Assembly (NCBI GenBank): GCA_038324085.1
Contig: JBBQHP010000013.1
Location: forward strand, 37,631-101,630
Source: Ga0077523 sp038324085
Lineage (GTDB): Bacteria > Pseudomonadota > Gammaproteobacteria > Burkholderiales > Ga0077523
Direction: 5' to 3'
DNA length: 64,000 nt
A model generated the notes under the pieces. That model saw only the letters and a program-made list of their open reading frames with translations. It searched no databases and had not been told where the DNA came from. Shown in pieces: positions 1 through 8,107 of this stretch. A program made the translations under genes and the position numbers. The first letter of the stretch is position 1, and every line of letters begins with the position of its first letter.

Positions 1-607
1 TGTCCTCGCGCAGGCTGAGCAGAAAATCCGCGCCGGCACGAGCGCCACGCAACAATTCCTCCGGATCGAACGAATCCACGCTCACCGCGAGCCCGAGCGA
101 TTTCAATCGCACCACCGCGTCCTCGAGGTGTGGAAACGGCGTCTGCGGCAGGCAGCCGAGGTCGATCACGTCGGCACCCTGCGCGAGGAATTCGCGGGCG
201 CGCGCCTCGATTGCCGCCAGGGACAGCTGCGGCGCATCCACGATCTCCGTGAACATCTTCGCCTCGTAGCGCGAGAGATCATGCTTCGCTGCGACATGGC
301 CGAAGAAACGCGGCAGATCGGCGAGTTCTTCCGGGCCGCGGACCACCGGAACCCCGAGGCGCGCGGCGACGCGGTCCAGGTCACCGCGGCATCGTCCCGG
401 CACCACGACGCGGTCGACGTCGTCGACACTGGGGAGGCGGCGCTCGATCATGTCCGCTGTCATGAGCGCGGCGACGCTCAAGCCGAGCTCCTGTATGCGC
501 CACTCGAACGCCGGCGCCGGCAGGGATCCGAGGACGCGCCGCAGGCTCTTCTCCGCGAGCTTCCCGGTCAGGAACAGGATGCGCTCGCCCGGCACGAATG
601 CGTCCAC
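1..607 (-). CDS. Dihydropteroate synthase-like protein (DUF6513 family), 3' end outside window
   Basis: The gene runs off the left edge, so only about 200 N-terminal residues are visible. The protein begins with a short strand and the motif LFLTGKLAEKSLR. It continues to a TIM-barrel-like part with ADVIDLGCLPQTPFP and AVSVDSFDPEELLRGA, which resemble the pterin-binding strands of dihydropteroate synthase. Relatives of this kind are found in methanogens and in bacteria with H4MPT. The likely role is joining the hydroxymethylpterin to the ribofuranosylaminobenzene unit, but that is inferred from family and context. A GTG at 607 is the chosen start. It lies 16 bases after the stop of the flavoprotein gene upstream, so the two are probably one operon with the pterin dehydratase-like gene. 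Confidence 0.75.
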   Translation of the reverse strand, partial: MDAFVPGERILFLTGKLAEKSLRRVLGSLPAPAFEWRIQELGLSVAALMTADMIERRLPSVDDVDRVVVPGRCRGDLDRVAARLGVPVVRGPEELADLPRFFGHVAAKHDLSRYEAKMFTEIVDAPQLSLAAIEARAREFLAQGADVIDLGCLPQTPFPHLEDAVVRLKSLGLAVSVDSFDPEELLRGARAGADFLLSLRED

Positions 608-623
608 GGGTGCAATCGCCGCG

Positions 624-1205
624 CTACTTCACCGCCAGCGGCGCGCCGGCATCGATCTCGCCCTGCCGCTGCGCCAGGCGCGCTTCGATGACCGTGCGTA
701 GCGCTTCGAAGGTGTCGACGACCGTCACTCGATCGAATCCGGAAAGACGTCGCGTCGCGTCGAGATCCACGGGCCGTGGATAGACCGTGACCCAGTCGCC
801 GGGCGATTCGGTTTCCATGCGGGGCGCCGTGTCGCAAGCGAAGACGATGGACGGGATCCGGCACTTGCCCGCCTGCGCGAAGATGTTGGTGGGCAAGGTG
901 TCGGAGATCCCCGCGACGCACTTCGCGACGGTGTTGGAGGTGGCCGGAGCGATCACTACCGTGTGGTAGTGGCCGTGGTAGAAAAGGCCCACCGGCGCCG
1001 CACTCGCCGTGTTGTCGCGGAAGATCCGGAAGCCCGCGCGCAATTCGGTCAGCGGATGGCCGTACATGTTCAGGACCTCTTCGCCGGCGCTCGACAGGAA
1101 CAGATCCACGTCTGCGAGACTGTTGGCGAGTTCCAGGCACTCGCGCAGGAAATGGCCCGACCCGGTGAGTCCCCAGGCAAGGCGCGCGCGTTCCGGGCGA
1201 TCCAT
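624..1205 (-). CDS. Flavoprotein of the DmrB/AfpA dihydromethanopterin reductase family
   Basis: The 193-residue protein has a flavodoxin-like flavoprotein fold, seen in WGLTGSGHFLRE near residue 11 and in VVIAPATSNTVAKCVAGISDTLPTN, a motif of FMN-binding flavoproteins. Its closest family is the archaeoflavoprotein/dihydromethanopterin reductase group, whose members in H4MPT bacteria reduce dihydromethanopterin to H4MPT. The assignment is family-level. DmrB and AfpA-type paralogues are hard to separate by eye. The start is 3 bases from the stop of the pterin dehydratase-like gene, and the next gene downstream is the dihydropteroate-synthase-like one, which fits a role in cofactor synthesis. 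Confidence 0.8.
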   Translation of the reverse strand: MDRPERARLAWGLTGSGHFLRECLELANSLADVDLFLSSAGEEVLNMYGHPLTELRAGFRIFRDNTASAAPVGLFYHGHYHTVVIAPATSNTVAKCVAGISDTLPTNIFAQAGKCRIPSIVFACDTAPRMETESPGDWVTVYPRPVDLDATRRLSGFDRVTVVDTFEALRTVIEARLAQRQGEIDAGAPLAVK

Positions 1206-1208
1206 CCT

Positions 1209-1586
1209 TCAGTAGTCGTACTTCACGTAGCGGAAACGCTGGTCGTCGGCCGGGGTCCCCGTGAGCGCCCCACCGGCCTTGGCGGGCTGCCAGTGAACCA
1301 CCTCCTCGATCTTCTGCGCGAGCTCGAAATCGCGGTCGGTGATGCCCTTGGCGTCGTGGCTCTGCAGCTTGACGATCACGAACGCGTACGAAACCGTGAG
1401 GTCCGGGTGATGCCACGCGGCCTCCGCGAGGTGGCCCACCGTGTTGACGACCATGAGCGTGCCCTTCCAGCCTTCCGTGCGGAACTTGCGGCGGATCCAG
1501 CCGTCCTCGAAATACCACTTCGGGAGATCCCGTTCGAGCCGCTGCTTGATCTCGGCTTCCGAGTAGGTGTCGTGCTGGTCTGCCAT
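1209..1586 (-). CDS. Pterin-4a-carbinolamine dehydratase-like protein
   Basis: The 125-residue protein matches the PCD/DCoH fold. It carries WHHPDLTVSYAFV at about residues 58-70 and KLQSHDAKGITDRD at about 73-86, which correspond to the family's active-site histidines and Asp. PCD proteins dehydrate 4a-hydroxytetrahydropterins, but no pterin-dependent hydroxylase gene is visible here. The gene leads an apparent operon with the flavoprotein and the dihydropteroate-synthase-like gene. A role in H4MPT formation or repair is therefore more plausible than phenylalanine metabolism, although this is inference. At 125 residues it is slightly longer than typical PCDs of about 100-110. Confidence 0.8.
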   Translation of the reverse strand: MADQHDTYSEAEIKQRLERDLPKWYFEDGWIRRKFRTEGWKGTLMVVNTVGHLAEAAWHHPDLTVSYAFVIVKLQSHDAKGITDRDFELAQKIEEVVHWQPAKAGGALTGTPADDQRFRYVKYDY

Positions 1587-1686
1587 GGCGCTCGCTCCGC
1601 ATCCGGTGGGTCCATCCGAACTTTACCCGATCGCTCCCGGGTGTAGCATCCCGCCACCGAGTTCAGAGAGACGCCCGCGCTCCGAC

Positions 1687-2097
1687 ATGGACATGAACGA
1701 ACCGCTGTCGCACCTTCACCCGCTGGTCTGGAACCACGAAGACGCGCGGGACGAGCGCTCGCTCTTCATCCGCGAACTGGTGGTGCCCGCGCACATCGGG
1801 GTCTATGCGGCGGAGCAGGGTCGTACGCAGCAACTGCGCTTCGACCTCGTCGTGACCCTGCAGCCCCCGTTCGATTGGCACGACCGCCTGGACGACGTGT
1901 TGAACTATGACGGGCTGCGCCAGGGCATCCTCGCGATCGTGGGCGCCGGCCACATCAACCTGCTGGAGACGCTCGCGGAAAGAGTCGTCGAGCTCTGCTT
2001 CGGCTATGCGCAGGTGCAGGCGCTGCAACTGCGCATCTCGAAACTCGAAGCGCACAGCGACTGTCTGGTCGGCTACGAAACGCGCCGACACCGCTAG
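1687..2097 (+). CDS. Dihydroneopterin aldolase-like (FolB family) protein
   Basis: About 136 residues. The tetrahydrobiopterin-synthase-like (T-fold) FolB pattern is clear: LFIRELVVPAHIGVYAAEQ followed by LRFDLVVTL, then LNYDGLRQGI and LLETLAERVVELCF. FolB cleaves dihydroneopterin to 6-hydroxymethyldihydropterin, the shared pterin precursor of folate and H4MPT. The ATG at 1687 was preferred over an in-frame start at 1567 because the extra 40 residues look like translated intergenic DNA and overlap the divergent PCD-like gene. It ends 8 bases from the convergent fhcC. Location inside the C1 island suggests it serves H4MPT synthesis. Confidence 0.8.
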   Translation: MDMNEPLSHLHPLVWNHEDARDERSLFIRELVVPAHIGVYAAEQGRTQQLRFDLVVTLQPPFDWHDRLDDVLNYDGLRQGILAIVGAGHINLLETLAERVVELCFGYAQVQALQLRISKLEAHSDCLVGYETRRHR

Positions 2098-2105
2098 CGG
2101 GCGGG

Positions 2106-2921
2106 TCATTCCCGCGCGATCAGGACTTCGCCCTTGCCGTCGCAGCCCAGATCGCCGAGCCAGCGCCCGAACGGGCCGGCTCGCGCGAACTGCCTGAATG
2201 CGCGGCCGTGGCCCGACAGCGATTCGAGCAGCAACCGGATCGCGAGCAGGTCGTGGCGCCCGTTGCGATTGAACGTGGGCGGCAGCTGCGTCCGCGGCTC
2301 GTCGAACAGCAGGGTGCCGCGCCGCATCAGGTATCCCGGCATGATCCCCACCCGGCCCAGCACCACCAGGGTACCCGCCAGCATGCGGGCGGCGCAGTAG
2401 TCGCCCGCGGCGCCTTCCACCAGCAGCAGCCCGCGGCGCATCCGGTCTCCTGCGCGGTCGCCGACCCGGCCACGCACGACGATGGCCCCGCCACTCATGC
2501 CGCGCAGTTCGCCGGCCCGCCCCGAACCCGCGAAAGCGCCCGCGTCGCCCGTCACTTCGATCCGGCCCGCGCGCATTCCGGCGCCCACGTAGTCACCGGC
2601 ATCGCCACGCACGGTGATCGAGCCGCCGCGCATCGCCTCCCCGGTGTAGTCACCGGCCACGCCGACGATGGTCAGCTCGCCCCCTTCGAGCCCGGCGCCG
2701 GCGCGAATCAGGCGGTCGTCGGCGCCGTCGATCACGATCCGGCTCGCGTCATCACCGCGGATGGCGAACAGATCGCCGACCTGCCAGGCTTCGTTCCATC
2801 CCTGCAACGCGATGGCGGCGATCTCCTTGCGCGTCCTGCCGGCGAGCGCGCTCGGGCGCAGTCCCGACACGTCGATGGCGCTGGGCGGCGAGTGCCTCAG
2901 GGTGAAGCGCAGTGCGCTCAT
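2106..2921 (-). CDS. fhcC: Formyltransferase/hydrolase complex subunit C
   Basis: The 271-residue protein is a beta-helix built of repeating glycine-rich turns such as GGSITVRGDAGDYVGAGM and GGAIVVRGRVGDRAGDRM, the hallmark of the FwdC/FmdC/GltS-C domain. In H4MPT bacteria FhcC is a structural subunit of the Fhc complex. That complex transfers a formyl group from formyl-H4MPT to methylofuran and hydrolyses it to formate. It is the last gene of a fhcB-A-D-C operon, with 67 bases between it and fhcD and a GGGGG ribosome-binding stretch just upstream of the ATG. The length is normal for the family. Confidence 0.93.
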   Translation of the reverse strand: MSALRFTLRHSPPSAIDVSGLRPSALAGRTRKEIAAIALQGWNEAWQVGDLFAIRGDDASRIVIDGADDRLIRAGAGLEGGELTIVGVAGDYTGEAMRGGSITVRGDAGDYVGAGMRAGRIEVTGDAGAFAGSGRAGELRGMSGGAIVVRGRVGDRAGDRMRRGLLLVEGAAGDYCAARMLAGTLVVLGRVGIMPGYLMRRGTLLFDEPRTQLPPTFNRNGRHDLLAIRLLLESLSGHGRAFRQFARAGPFGRWLGDLGCDGKGEVLIARE

Positions 2922-2988
2922 GCATGCCCCCGCGCCATTGCACGACGGTCCGCCGGGCCCAGGACTCGCAGCCGCGAATCGCCGGGGT

Positions 2989-3927
2989 TCACTCGAGCAC
3001 CTGCCTGAGATGAAAGTGATGCGGGCCCAGCTTGCCGCCGTAGTTCCCGGCGGTGATGCCGATCACGCCCGCCCGCAGTCCACCCCGGCACGCCGCCATG
3101 ATGCCTGCGCGCATGGCGCTGGCGATGCTCGGCGCATCGAGCCCGTCGATGACGATCTCCAGCACCGCGCCCACGCCCGCCGGCAGCGCCGAGCGCACCG
3201 CGCCCACGAGGGTCGGACAGTACGCATCGTTGGTCGAAGCGACCAGTGCCGGATATTTCGAGCCCACCTTCGACCCGGAGCGCACCACCCCGCCCGGGAA
3301 CGGCAGGATCACGTTGCGTACCTTGCGCATCGCGCCGACTGCGCGCGCCGCCGCCGCGAGCGCCGCCGCCGCATCGGCCGCCAGGATCAGGAAATTGCCT
3401 CCGCCGATGCCTTTCACCAGACCGGCTTTCTCTTCGCATACGAACTCGCCATCCATCACCGGGATGCGCCAGTGGCGGCGGCCGCCGATCAGCTTCGAGA
3501 TCTGCCAGCCGTCGCCGAAGTAGCGCAGCGCGCCGCCCAGGTTCAGCCATTCGTGGGCGATCGCCGGGGGCACGCCGTTGAACGCTGCCGTGCCCGGGCA
3601 GGTCAGCACGCACTGGCCGGTGCGACGCTCCAGGTGCTTCTGCAGATCCTTGCTCGACATCGCGAAGATCAGGATGGCGACGCCGGGTCGGCCGTCCGGC
3701 GTCTCGCCCGGTGCCAGATCGCGCTCGATGCCGGCCTCGCAGCCGCAAGCGATCACCGAGGTCGCGAAACCCGTGGCCGAGACCGCCGCATGCCTCGCCC
3801 ACGTGCGATCGTCCGCCGTGATGACGAGCCGCGTCGCGCGCATGCCGAAAGCCTCGGCGAACGTGTCCTCGATGGCGACGCCGTCGATGGCCAGCGCGCC
3901 CGCCACGTCACCGTTCCCGGCAGTCAT
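2989..3927 (-). CDS. fhcD: Formylmethanofuran:tetrahydromethanopterin formyltransferase subunit
   Basis: The 312-residue protein matches Ftr/FhcD throughout. It has EDTFAEAFGMRATRLVITA at about residues 19-37 and glycine-rich stretches such as GIGGGNFLILAADA, and it ends with GKLGPHHFHLRQVLE. This subunit moves the formyl group between H4MPT and the furan-bearing cofactor inside the Fhc complex in the cytoplasm. Its start overlaps the end of fhcA by 20 bases, which argues for translational coupling. The N-terminus has about 10 more residues than usual before the conserved part, so a slightly later start is possible. Confidence 0.95.
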   Translation of the reverse strand: MTAGNGDVAGALAIDGVAIEDTFAEAFGMRATRLVITADDRTWARHAAVSATGFATSVIACGCEAGIERDLAPGETPDGRPGVAILIFAMSSKDLQKHLERRTGQCVLTCPGTAAFNGVPPAIAHEWLNLGGALRYFGDGWQISKLIGGRRHWRIPVMDGEFVCEEKAGLVKGIGGGNFLILAADAAAALAAAARAVGAMRKVRNVILPFPGGVVRSGSKVGSKYPALVASTNDAYCPTLVGAVRSALPAGVGAVLEIVIDGLDAPSIASAMRAGIMAACRGGLRAGVIGITAGNYGGKLGPHHFHLRQVLE

Positions 3928-5572
3928 GGACGACCAGCCGCGGCGCCTGACCGCACGCGCACACTTCCTCGTCCGAGATGCGGAAGCTCGCCATCGACTG
4001 CGTCTGGTAGCGCGCGAACCACGCTTCGAGCTGTCGCTCGATGCCGCGATCGAACGGCGGCTTCACCGTGTGGATGCTGCCCCGCGTGACCGCCACGATC
4101 GCGCCGCGCTCCGCCACCAGCTGCCCATCCTTGAACACCCAGCGCGGGCGGGCGAACATCGTCTCCGGATCGGCGTCGGGCTCGTAGATCACCACGTCGG
4201 CGCAGGCCCCGACGCCGAGATGGCCGTGATCCCCAAGGCCGAGGATGCGGGCCGGCGCCGCCCGCGTCATGATCGCGATCTCGTACAGCGAATATTCGCG
4301 GTCGAGCGCCCCGAGTGCGCTCATCTTCGCGGCTTCCGGATTGATCGACGCCAGCACGTCGTTGCGGAAAGTCCGGTCCATCAGCAGCTTGATCAGATGC
4401 GGATAGCTCGTGAACGGCCCGCCGTTGGGATGATCGGTGGTGAGGAACACGCGCCACGGATCGCGGATCATCAGGAACAGTTCGAGCCCGATGGCCCATT
4501 GCAATGCATTGACGAAATCGCGGTCGCGATAGCGGAACGGCACGACGCCGCAACCGGCGTCGCACTCGATATCCATGATCACCCATTTCGCCGGGCGTCC
4601 GTGGCGCGCATTGCGATACTGCAGCATGCTGTCGCCGGAGGCCGTGACGGTCTGGCCGAACATGATCTGGCCCACGTCCACGGTCACGTTGGGAGCGGCG
4701 TTGACGGCCTCCGCGATGCGCCCCGCGGCAGACGAGAACTTCCGATCCCCTTCCGTTCCATAGCTGTGGAACTGCAGATGCGTCAGGTGGATCGGCAAGC
4801 CTTCGGCTGCGGCGATGGTCGCGAGCGTGCTGTCGACATTGCCCGGCACGCCCAGGTTGCTCGCATGCACGTGCAGCGGATGCGGTATGCCCAGCTCGTG
4901 CACGGCCAAGGCGAGTTCGCGCACGATCTGGCGCGGCGTGACGCGATAGTGCGTGTGCGGCTCGTCGACATCGAGCTTGCGCTGATTGAACTTGAAGGCG
5001 CTGATGCCCCCCGCATTGACGACCTTGACGCCGATGGCGTGGGTCGCATGGAGGATCCACGCAACGTAGTCGCGCACCGCGCGCGGGTCCGCGCCGGTAG
5101 CCAGCTGGTCGAGAAAGAAATCGTCGTTGCCGAGCAGCGCGTACGCGCCCTTGTCCACGATGGGCGTATCGCCCATCTCCAGATGCGCCTGCCGTGCATT
5201 GACGGGCAGCATCGCCGGTTCGAAGCAGGCCGTGTAACCCATTGCCGCATAGCGATAGCCCGTGGCGAGCGTCGACGGCGCCGGCCCGCCGGTGCAGGCG
5301 CCGCAGATGTCGGTCGCCGGCAGCGCCTCGCGTCGGTTGAACTCCGGCAGGAGCGCGCGCGCGATGTTCACCTTGCCGCCGCCGATATGCGTGTGCAGAT
5401 CGATGGCACCGGCCATCGCGATCGTGCCGTTCGCATCCCAGACACGATCGACGGATTCGCCCGGCTTCGGACCGGCGACGATGCGATCGTCGCGGATGTA
5501 AAGATCGCGCACGACATCGTCGACGCCATGCGCCGGATCGATGATTCTCGCGCCGGTCAGTCTGGTCAGCAT
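3908..5572 (-). CDS. fhcA: Formyltransferase/hydrolase complex subunit A
   Basis: This about 554-residue protein belongs to the amidohydrolase superfamily as FmdA/FwdA/FhcA. The metal-binding HxH sits in GAIDLHTHIGGGKVNIA (His60 and His62 from the chosen start). Further motifs are LHVHASNLG, LTHLQFHSYG and TTDHPNGGPFTSYP. FhcA is the hydrolytic subunit that releases formate from formyl-methylofuran. A start at 5611 would overlap fhcB by 35 bases, and the ATG at 5572, 4 bases after the fhcB stop, fits the family better. The fhcB-A-D order with tight spacing marks one transcription unit. Confidence 0.95.
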   Translation of the reverse strand: MLTRLTGARIIDPAHGVDDVVRDLYIRDDRIVAGPKPGESVDRVWDANGTIAMAGAIDLHTHIGGGKVNIARALLPEFNRREALPATDICGACTGGPAPSTLATGYRYAAMGYTACFEPAMLPVNARQAHLEMGDTPIVDKGAYALLGNDDFFLDQLATGADPRAVRDYVAWILHATHAIGVKVVNAGGISAFKFNQRKLDVDEPHTHYRVTPRQIVRELALAVHELGIPHPLHVHASNLGVPGNVDSTLATIAAAEGLPIHLTHLQFHSYGTEGDRKFSSAAGRIAEAVNAAPNVTVDVGQIMFGQTVTASGDSMLQYRNARHGRPAKWVIMDIECDAGCGVVPFRYRDRDFVNALQWAIGLELFLMIRDPWRVFLTTDHPNGGPFTSYPHLIKLLMDRTFRNDVLASINPEAAKMSALGALDREYSLYEIAIMTRAAPARILGLGDHGHLGVGACADVVIYEPDADPETMFARPRWVFKDGQLVAERGAIVAVTRGSIHTVKPPFDRGIERQLEAWFARYQTQSMASFRISDEEVCACGQAPRLVVHDCRER

Positions 5573-5576
5573 CGCG

Positions 5577-6842
5577 TCACCCGAGCCGGCCCGCGAGTGC
5601 GTCGACAACACTTGCCGCCGAGGGCAGCGTCGAGACGCGCACGCGTGGCAGGTACAAGGTCACCACCTTGTCGGTGCGCAGCAGATGCCCGGCCGCATCG
5701 ATGCCCGGTGTGGCCACGGGGATGAATACGTCGACCCCGTGATCGACGACGAGATCGGCACGTCCGAGCACGACTCGCGGCAGGCTCCCGGACAGCGGTG
5801 GAGGCGCGTGCCCCAGGCTGGATACCCAGATCAACAGATCCGCCTCGCCGCGCGCCAGGACCCGAGGCAAGGCATGCCGCGACGGATCGAAATCGACCCG
5901 GCCGTTGGCGTAGCTTGCCGGCAGCGGCACCCCCGCCTGCCATGTCTGCACGGCGTTCGCGGTGAGGTCGCCATCGGTTCCGGCGAGCGGCAGCCCGACG
6001 AACCGCGTGTCGCGGTTGAGTGAACGGATGCAACGCGCCAGTGCCTGCACCGTAAGTTCGGCGTGCGGCCAATCGAGATCGGCAGCGGACCAGACGACCA
6101 CCCCATACCGGGCCGCACGCATCCAGTCGACGCAACGTTCGAGGGTGCCGGGGGCAACGCCGGTGATCCTTCCGGCGTCCACGGGCTGCCGGTCTGCCAG
6201 CGCGCCGAGCATCGCGACCACCGCCGGCAATTGTCCCGGCGCCGCATCGAGTGGCAGGTGCTCCACGTTCGCCGGCAAGGCGCGGCGGGCCTCGCCTTCG
6301 ATCGCGTCGACGGTCACGATGCGGCGCGGTGCCCCGGTGCCGCCCAGGAACGGCTCGGGCGCGATGATCCGCTCGACGAAGCGGGGAAAACGCCGATGCC
6401 AGCCGGTGCCGATCAGGATCATCAGATCGGCTCGATTGCGCGCTTCGGCCAGCGTCGTCGTGATCGCGCCACCTTCCTGCAGCGCATGCAGGTTGCGATA
6501 CTTGACGGGCCCGTGCACGTGATCGACCACGGCACCGAGTCGACGCGCAAGCGCCAGCACGGAGCGCATGCCCGCAACGTCGACATCGAGGCCGGAGATG
6601 ACCGGCCGCCGTCCGGCGCGCAACAGGGCGGCGGCGGCGTCGAGCGCTTCGTCGAAATCGACCGGGCGGCCGGCGACGCGCGGACGGGCCCGTGTGGCCG
6701 CGTCCGTCCCGAGCGTCGCATACGCTGCGGTCGCACGTTCGCAGGCGCCGCGAAGGGGGCGCAGGGTCGCGCCCACGACATCGACTTCGAGATCGTCGCA
6801 GAGCAGACCGCAGAAGGCGCAGGTGGCAGTCCGGGCAGCCAT
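5577..6842 (-). CDS. fhcB: Formyltransferase/hydrolase complex subunit B
   Basis: The 421-residue protein resembles a shortened FwdB/FmdB (molybdopterin oxidoreductase fold). It begins with TATCAFCGLLCDDLEVD, giving Cys8, Cys11 and Cys15, and contains HGPVKYRNLHALQEGGAI and LIWVSSLGHAPPP. Bacterial FhcB has lost the redox chemistry of the archaeal enzyme and acts within the hydrolase complex, so formate leaves without electron transfer. It is first in the minus-strand operon. The 121-base gap to the divergent beta-RFAP synthase gene must hold both promoters. The length is usual for bacterial FhcB. Confidence 0.93.
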   Translation of the reverse strand: MAARTATCAFCGLLCDDLEVDVVGATLRPLRGACERATAAYATLGTDAATRARPRVAGRPVDFDEALDAAAALLRAGRRPVISGLDVDVAGMRSVLALARRLGAVVDHVHGPVKYRNLHALQEGGAITTTLAEARNRADLMILIGTGWHRRFPRFVERIIAPEPFLGGTGAPRRIVTVDAIEGEARRALPANVEHLPLDAAPGQLPAVVAMLGALADRQPVDAGRITGVAPGTLERCVDWMRAARYGVVVWSAADLDWPHAELTVQALARCIRSLNRDTRFVGLPLAGTDGDLTANAVQTWQAGVPLPASYANGRVDFDPSRHALPRVLARGEADLLIWVSSLGHAPPPLSGSLPRVVLGRADLVVDHGVDVFIPVATPGIDAAGHLLRTDKVVTLYLPRVRVSTLPSAASVVDALAGRLG

Positions 6843-6901
6843 CGGCGCAGCTTACCGCGTTGGCGTGCCCGGGGCGAGCCGCTGCGGCCGGCATGGTTGT
6901 G

Positions 6902-6919
6902 GCAAACTGACTGCAAACT
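6902..6919. promoter_or_regulatory. Direct repeat in the fhcB/beta-RFAP synthase divergent promoter region
   Basis: Two exact copies of GCAAACT occur at 6902-6908 and 6913-6919, an 11-base period, so they lie on the same face of the helix. They sit in the only shared upstream region of the two C1 operons. Such spacing suits a dimeric activator or repressor, but no regulator is encoded nearby and the site is inferred from pattern only. Confidence 0.3.
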
Positions 6920-6963
6920 CGCGGCGCCCATGCAGCGTCATCACGCACGGATCTCGCATTGAC

Positions 6964-8025
6964 ATGACTCGAGAGTGGCAGGACCTGACCGGATCGCGCG
7001 GGTCGGACGACCGGCCCGCGATCGTGCGCGTGTCAGCGCCCGCGCGGCTGCATCTCGGCTTCGTCGACGTGAGCGGCAGCATCGGTCGGCGCTTCGGCAG
7101 CATCGGCCTGACCCTGGAAGGCCTCGCGACGGTCGTCGAAATGCGCCGCTCCGACAACCTCCAGGTCGACGGGCCGGGCGCTGCCCGGGCGCTCGATTTC
7201 CTGCAACGTCTGATGGACGAGCACGATCCGTCCGACGCGGTCGCACTGCGCATCGTGAGCGCGATCCCCGAACACGCCGGCCTCGGCTCCGGCACGCAGA
7301 TGGCGCTCGCCATCGGACGCGCGTTCTGCGCGCTGTTCGGACTCGATTATTCATCCGCTGCCATGGCCGCGCGCATGGATCGTGGTGCGCGTTCCGGTAT
7401 CGGCATCGGCGCCTTCGATCAGGGCGGTTTCGTCGTCGACGGCGGGCGCGCGCCGGGCGGCGACCTGCCGCCGGTCATCGCACGCCTGCCCTTTCCGTCG
7501 TCGTGGCGCGTACTGCTCGTGTTCGATCGTGCCGAACGCGGCCTGCACGGCGATGACGAACGCACGGCCTTTCGCAAGTTGAAGGCTTTTCCGCAGACAC
7601 GGGCCGCGCATCTCGCGCATCTCGTGTTGATGCGGGCGATGCCGGCGCTCGCCGAACAGGACTGCGCGCGCTTCGGCGAAGCCGTGGGCGAGATCCAGCG
7701 GGTCGTGGGCGATTATTTTGCATTGGCACAGGGCGGCCGGTTCACGAGCGACGCAGTGGCGGCGGTGCTGGCATGGCTCGAGACGCGCGGCGTGGCCGGG
7801 ATCGGCCAGACGTCGTGGGGTCCGACCGGATTTGCGGTGGTCGATTCCGAGACGCGCGCGCACACCCTGCTGGCGGAACTCCGGCAGGCGTTCCCGGACC
7901 AGCCGCAGCTCGGCTTCGCGGTGGTGCGCGGACGCAACCACGGTCATCGGCTCGAAGCGATGTCCCGGCTGGCGGGCACACGAGCGGCCCCGGGCGTCGC
8001 GTCGCGAAGCCAGTCGAAAAACTGA
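6964..8025 (+). CDS. mptG: Beta-ribofuranosylaminobenzene 5'-phosphate synthase (beta-RFAP synthase, MptG type)
   Basis: The 353-residue protein has GHMP-kinase-like features: SAPARLHLGFVDVSGSIGRRFGS near the N-terminus, IPEHAGLGSGTQMALAIG as the glycine-rich loop, and GIGIGAFDQGGFVVDGG. Beta-RFAP synthase condenses p-aminobenzoate or 4-hydroxybenzoate with phosphoribosyl pyrophosphate, the first committed step of H4MPT synthesis, and is diagnostic for that cofactor. The ATG at 6964 matches the family start; the open frame extends upstream only through the promoter region. The gene leads a plus-strand operon that continues into mtdB after 82 bases. Confidence 0.93.
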   Translation: MTREWQDLTGSRGSDDRPAIVRVSAPARLHLGFVDVSGSIGRRFGSIGLTLEGLATVVEMRRSDNLQVDGPGAARALDFLQRLMDEHDPSDAVALRIVSAIPEHAGLGSGTQMALAIGRAFCALFGLDYSSAAMAARMDRGARSGIGIGAFDQGGFVVDGGRAPGGDLPPVIARLPFPSSWRVLLVFDRAERGLHGDDERTAFRKLKAFPQTRAAHLAHLVLMRAMPALAEQDCARFGEAVGEIQRVVGDYFALAQGGRFTSDAVAAVLAWLETRGVAGIGQTSWGPTGFAVVDSETRAHTLLAELRQAFPDQPQLGFAVVRGRNHGHRLEAMSRLAGTRAAPGVASRSQSKN

Positions 8026-8107
8026 GTGTCGAGGCGCCACGCCCGCGACCGTCGCTGCGCCAGGCAATGCGCCAGGTCTCCCCGAAAGCCAAGACGGTAC
8101 TGAACCC

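Noticed and set aside
128..691. A plus-strand 187-codon frame at the left edge
   Set aside because: It is antisense to the dihydropteroate-synthase-like gene and has no recognisable motif.
3578..5725. A 715-codon open frame on the plus strand opposite fhcA and fhcD
   Set aside because: It lies antisense to two well-supported genes, is rich in Arg, His and Ala and matches no fold. It is a shadow frame caused by high GC at third positions.
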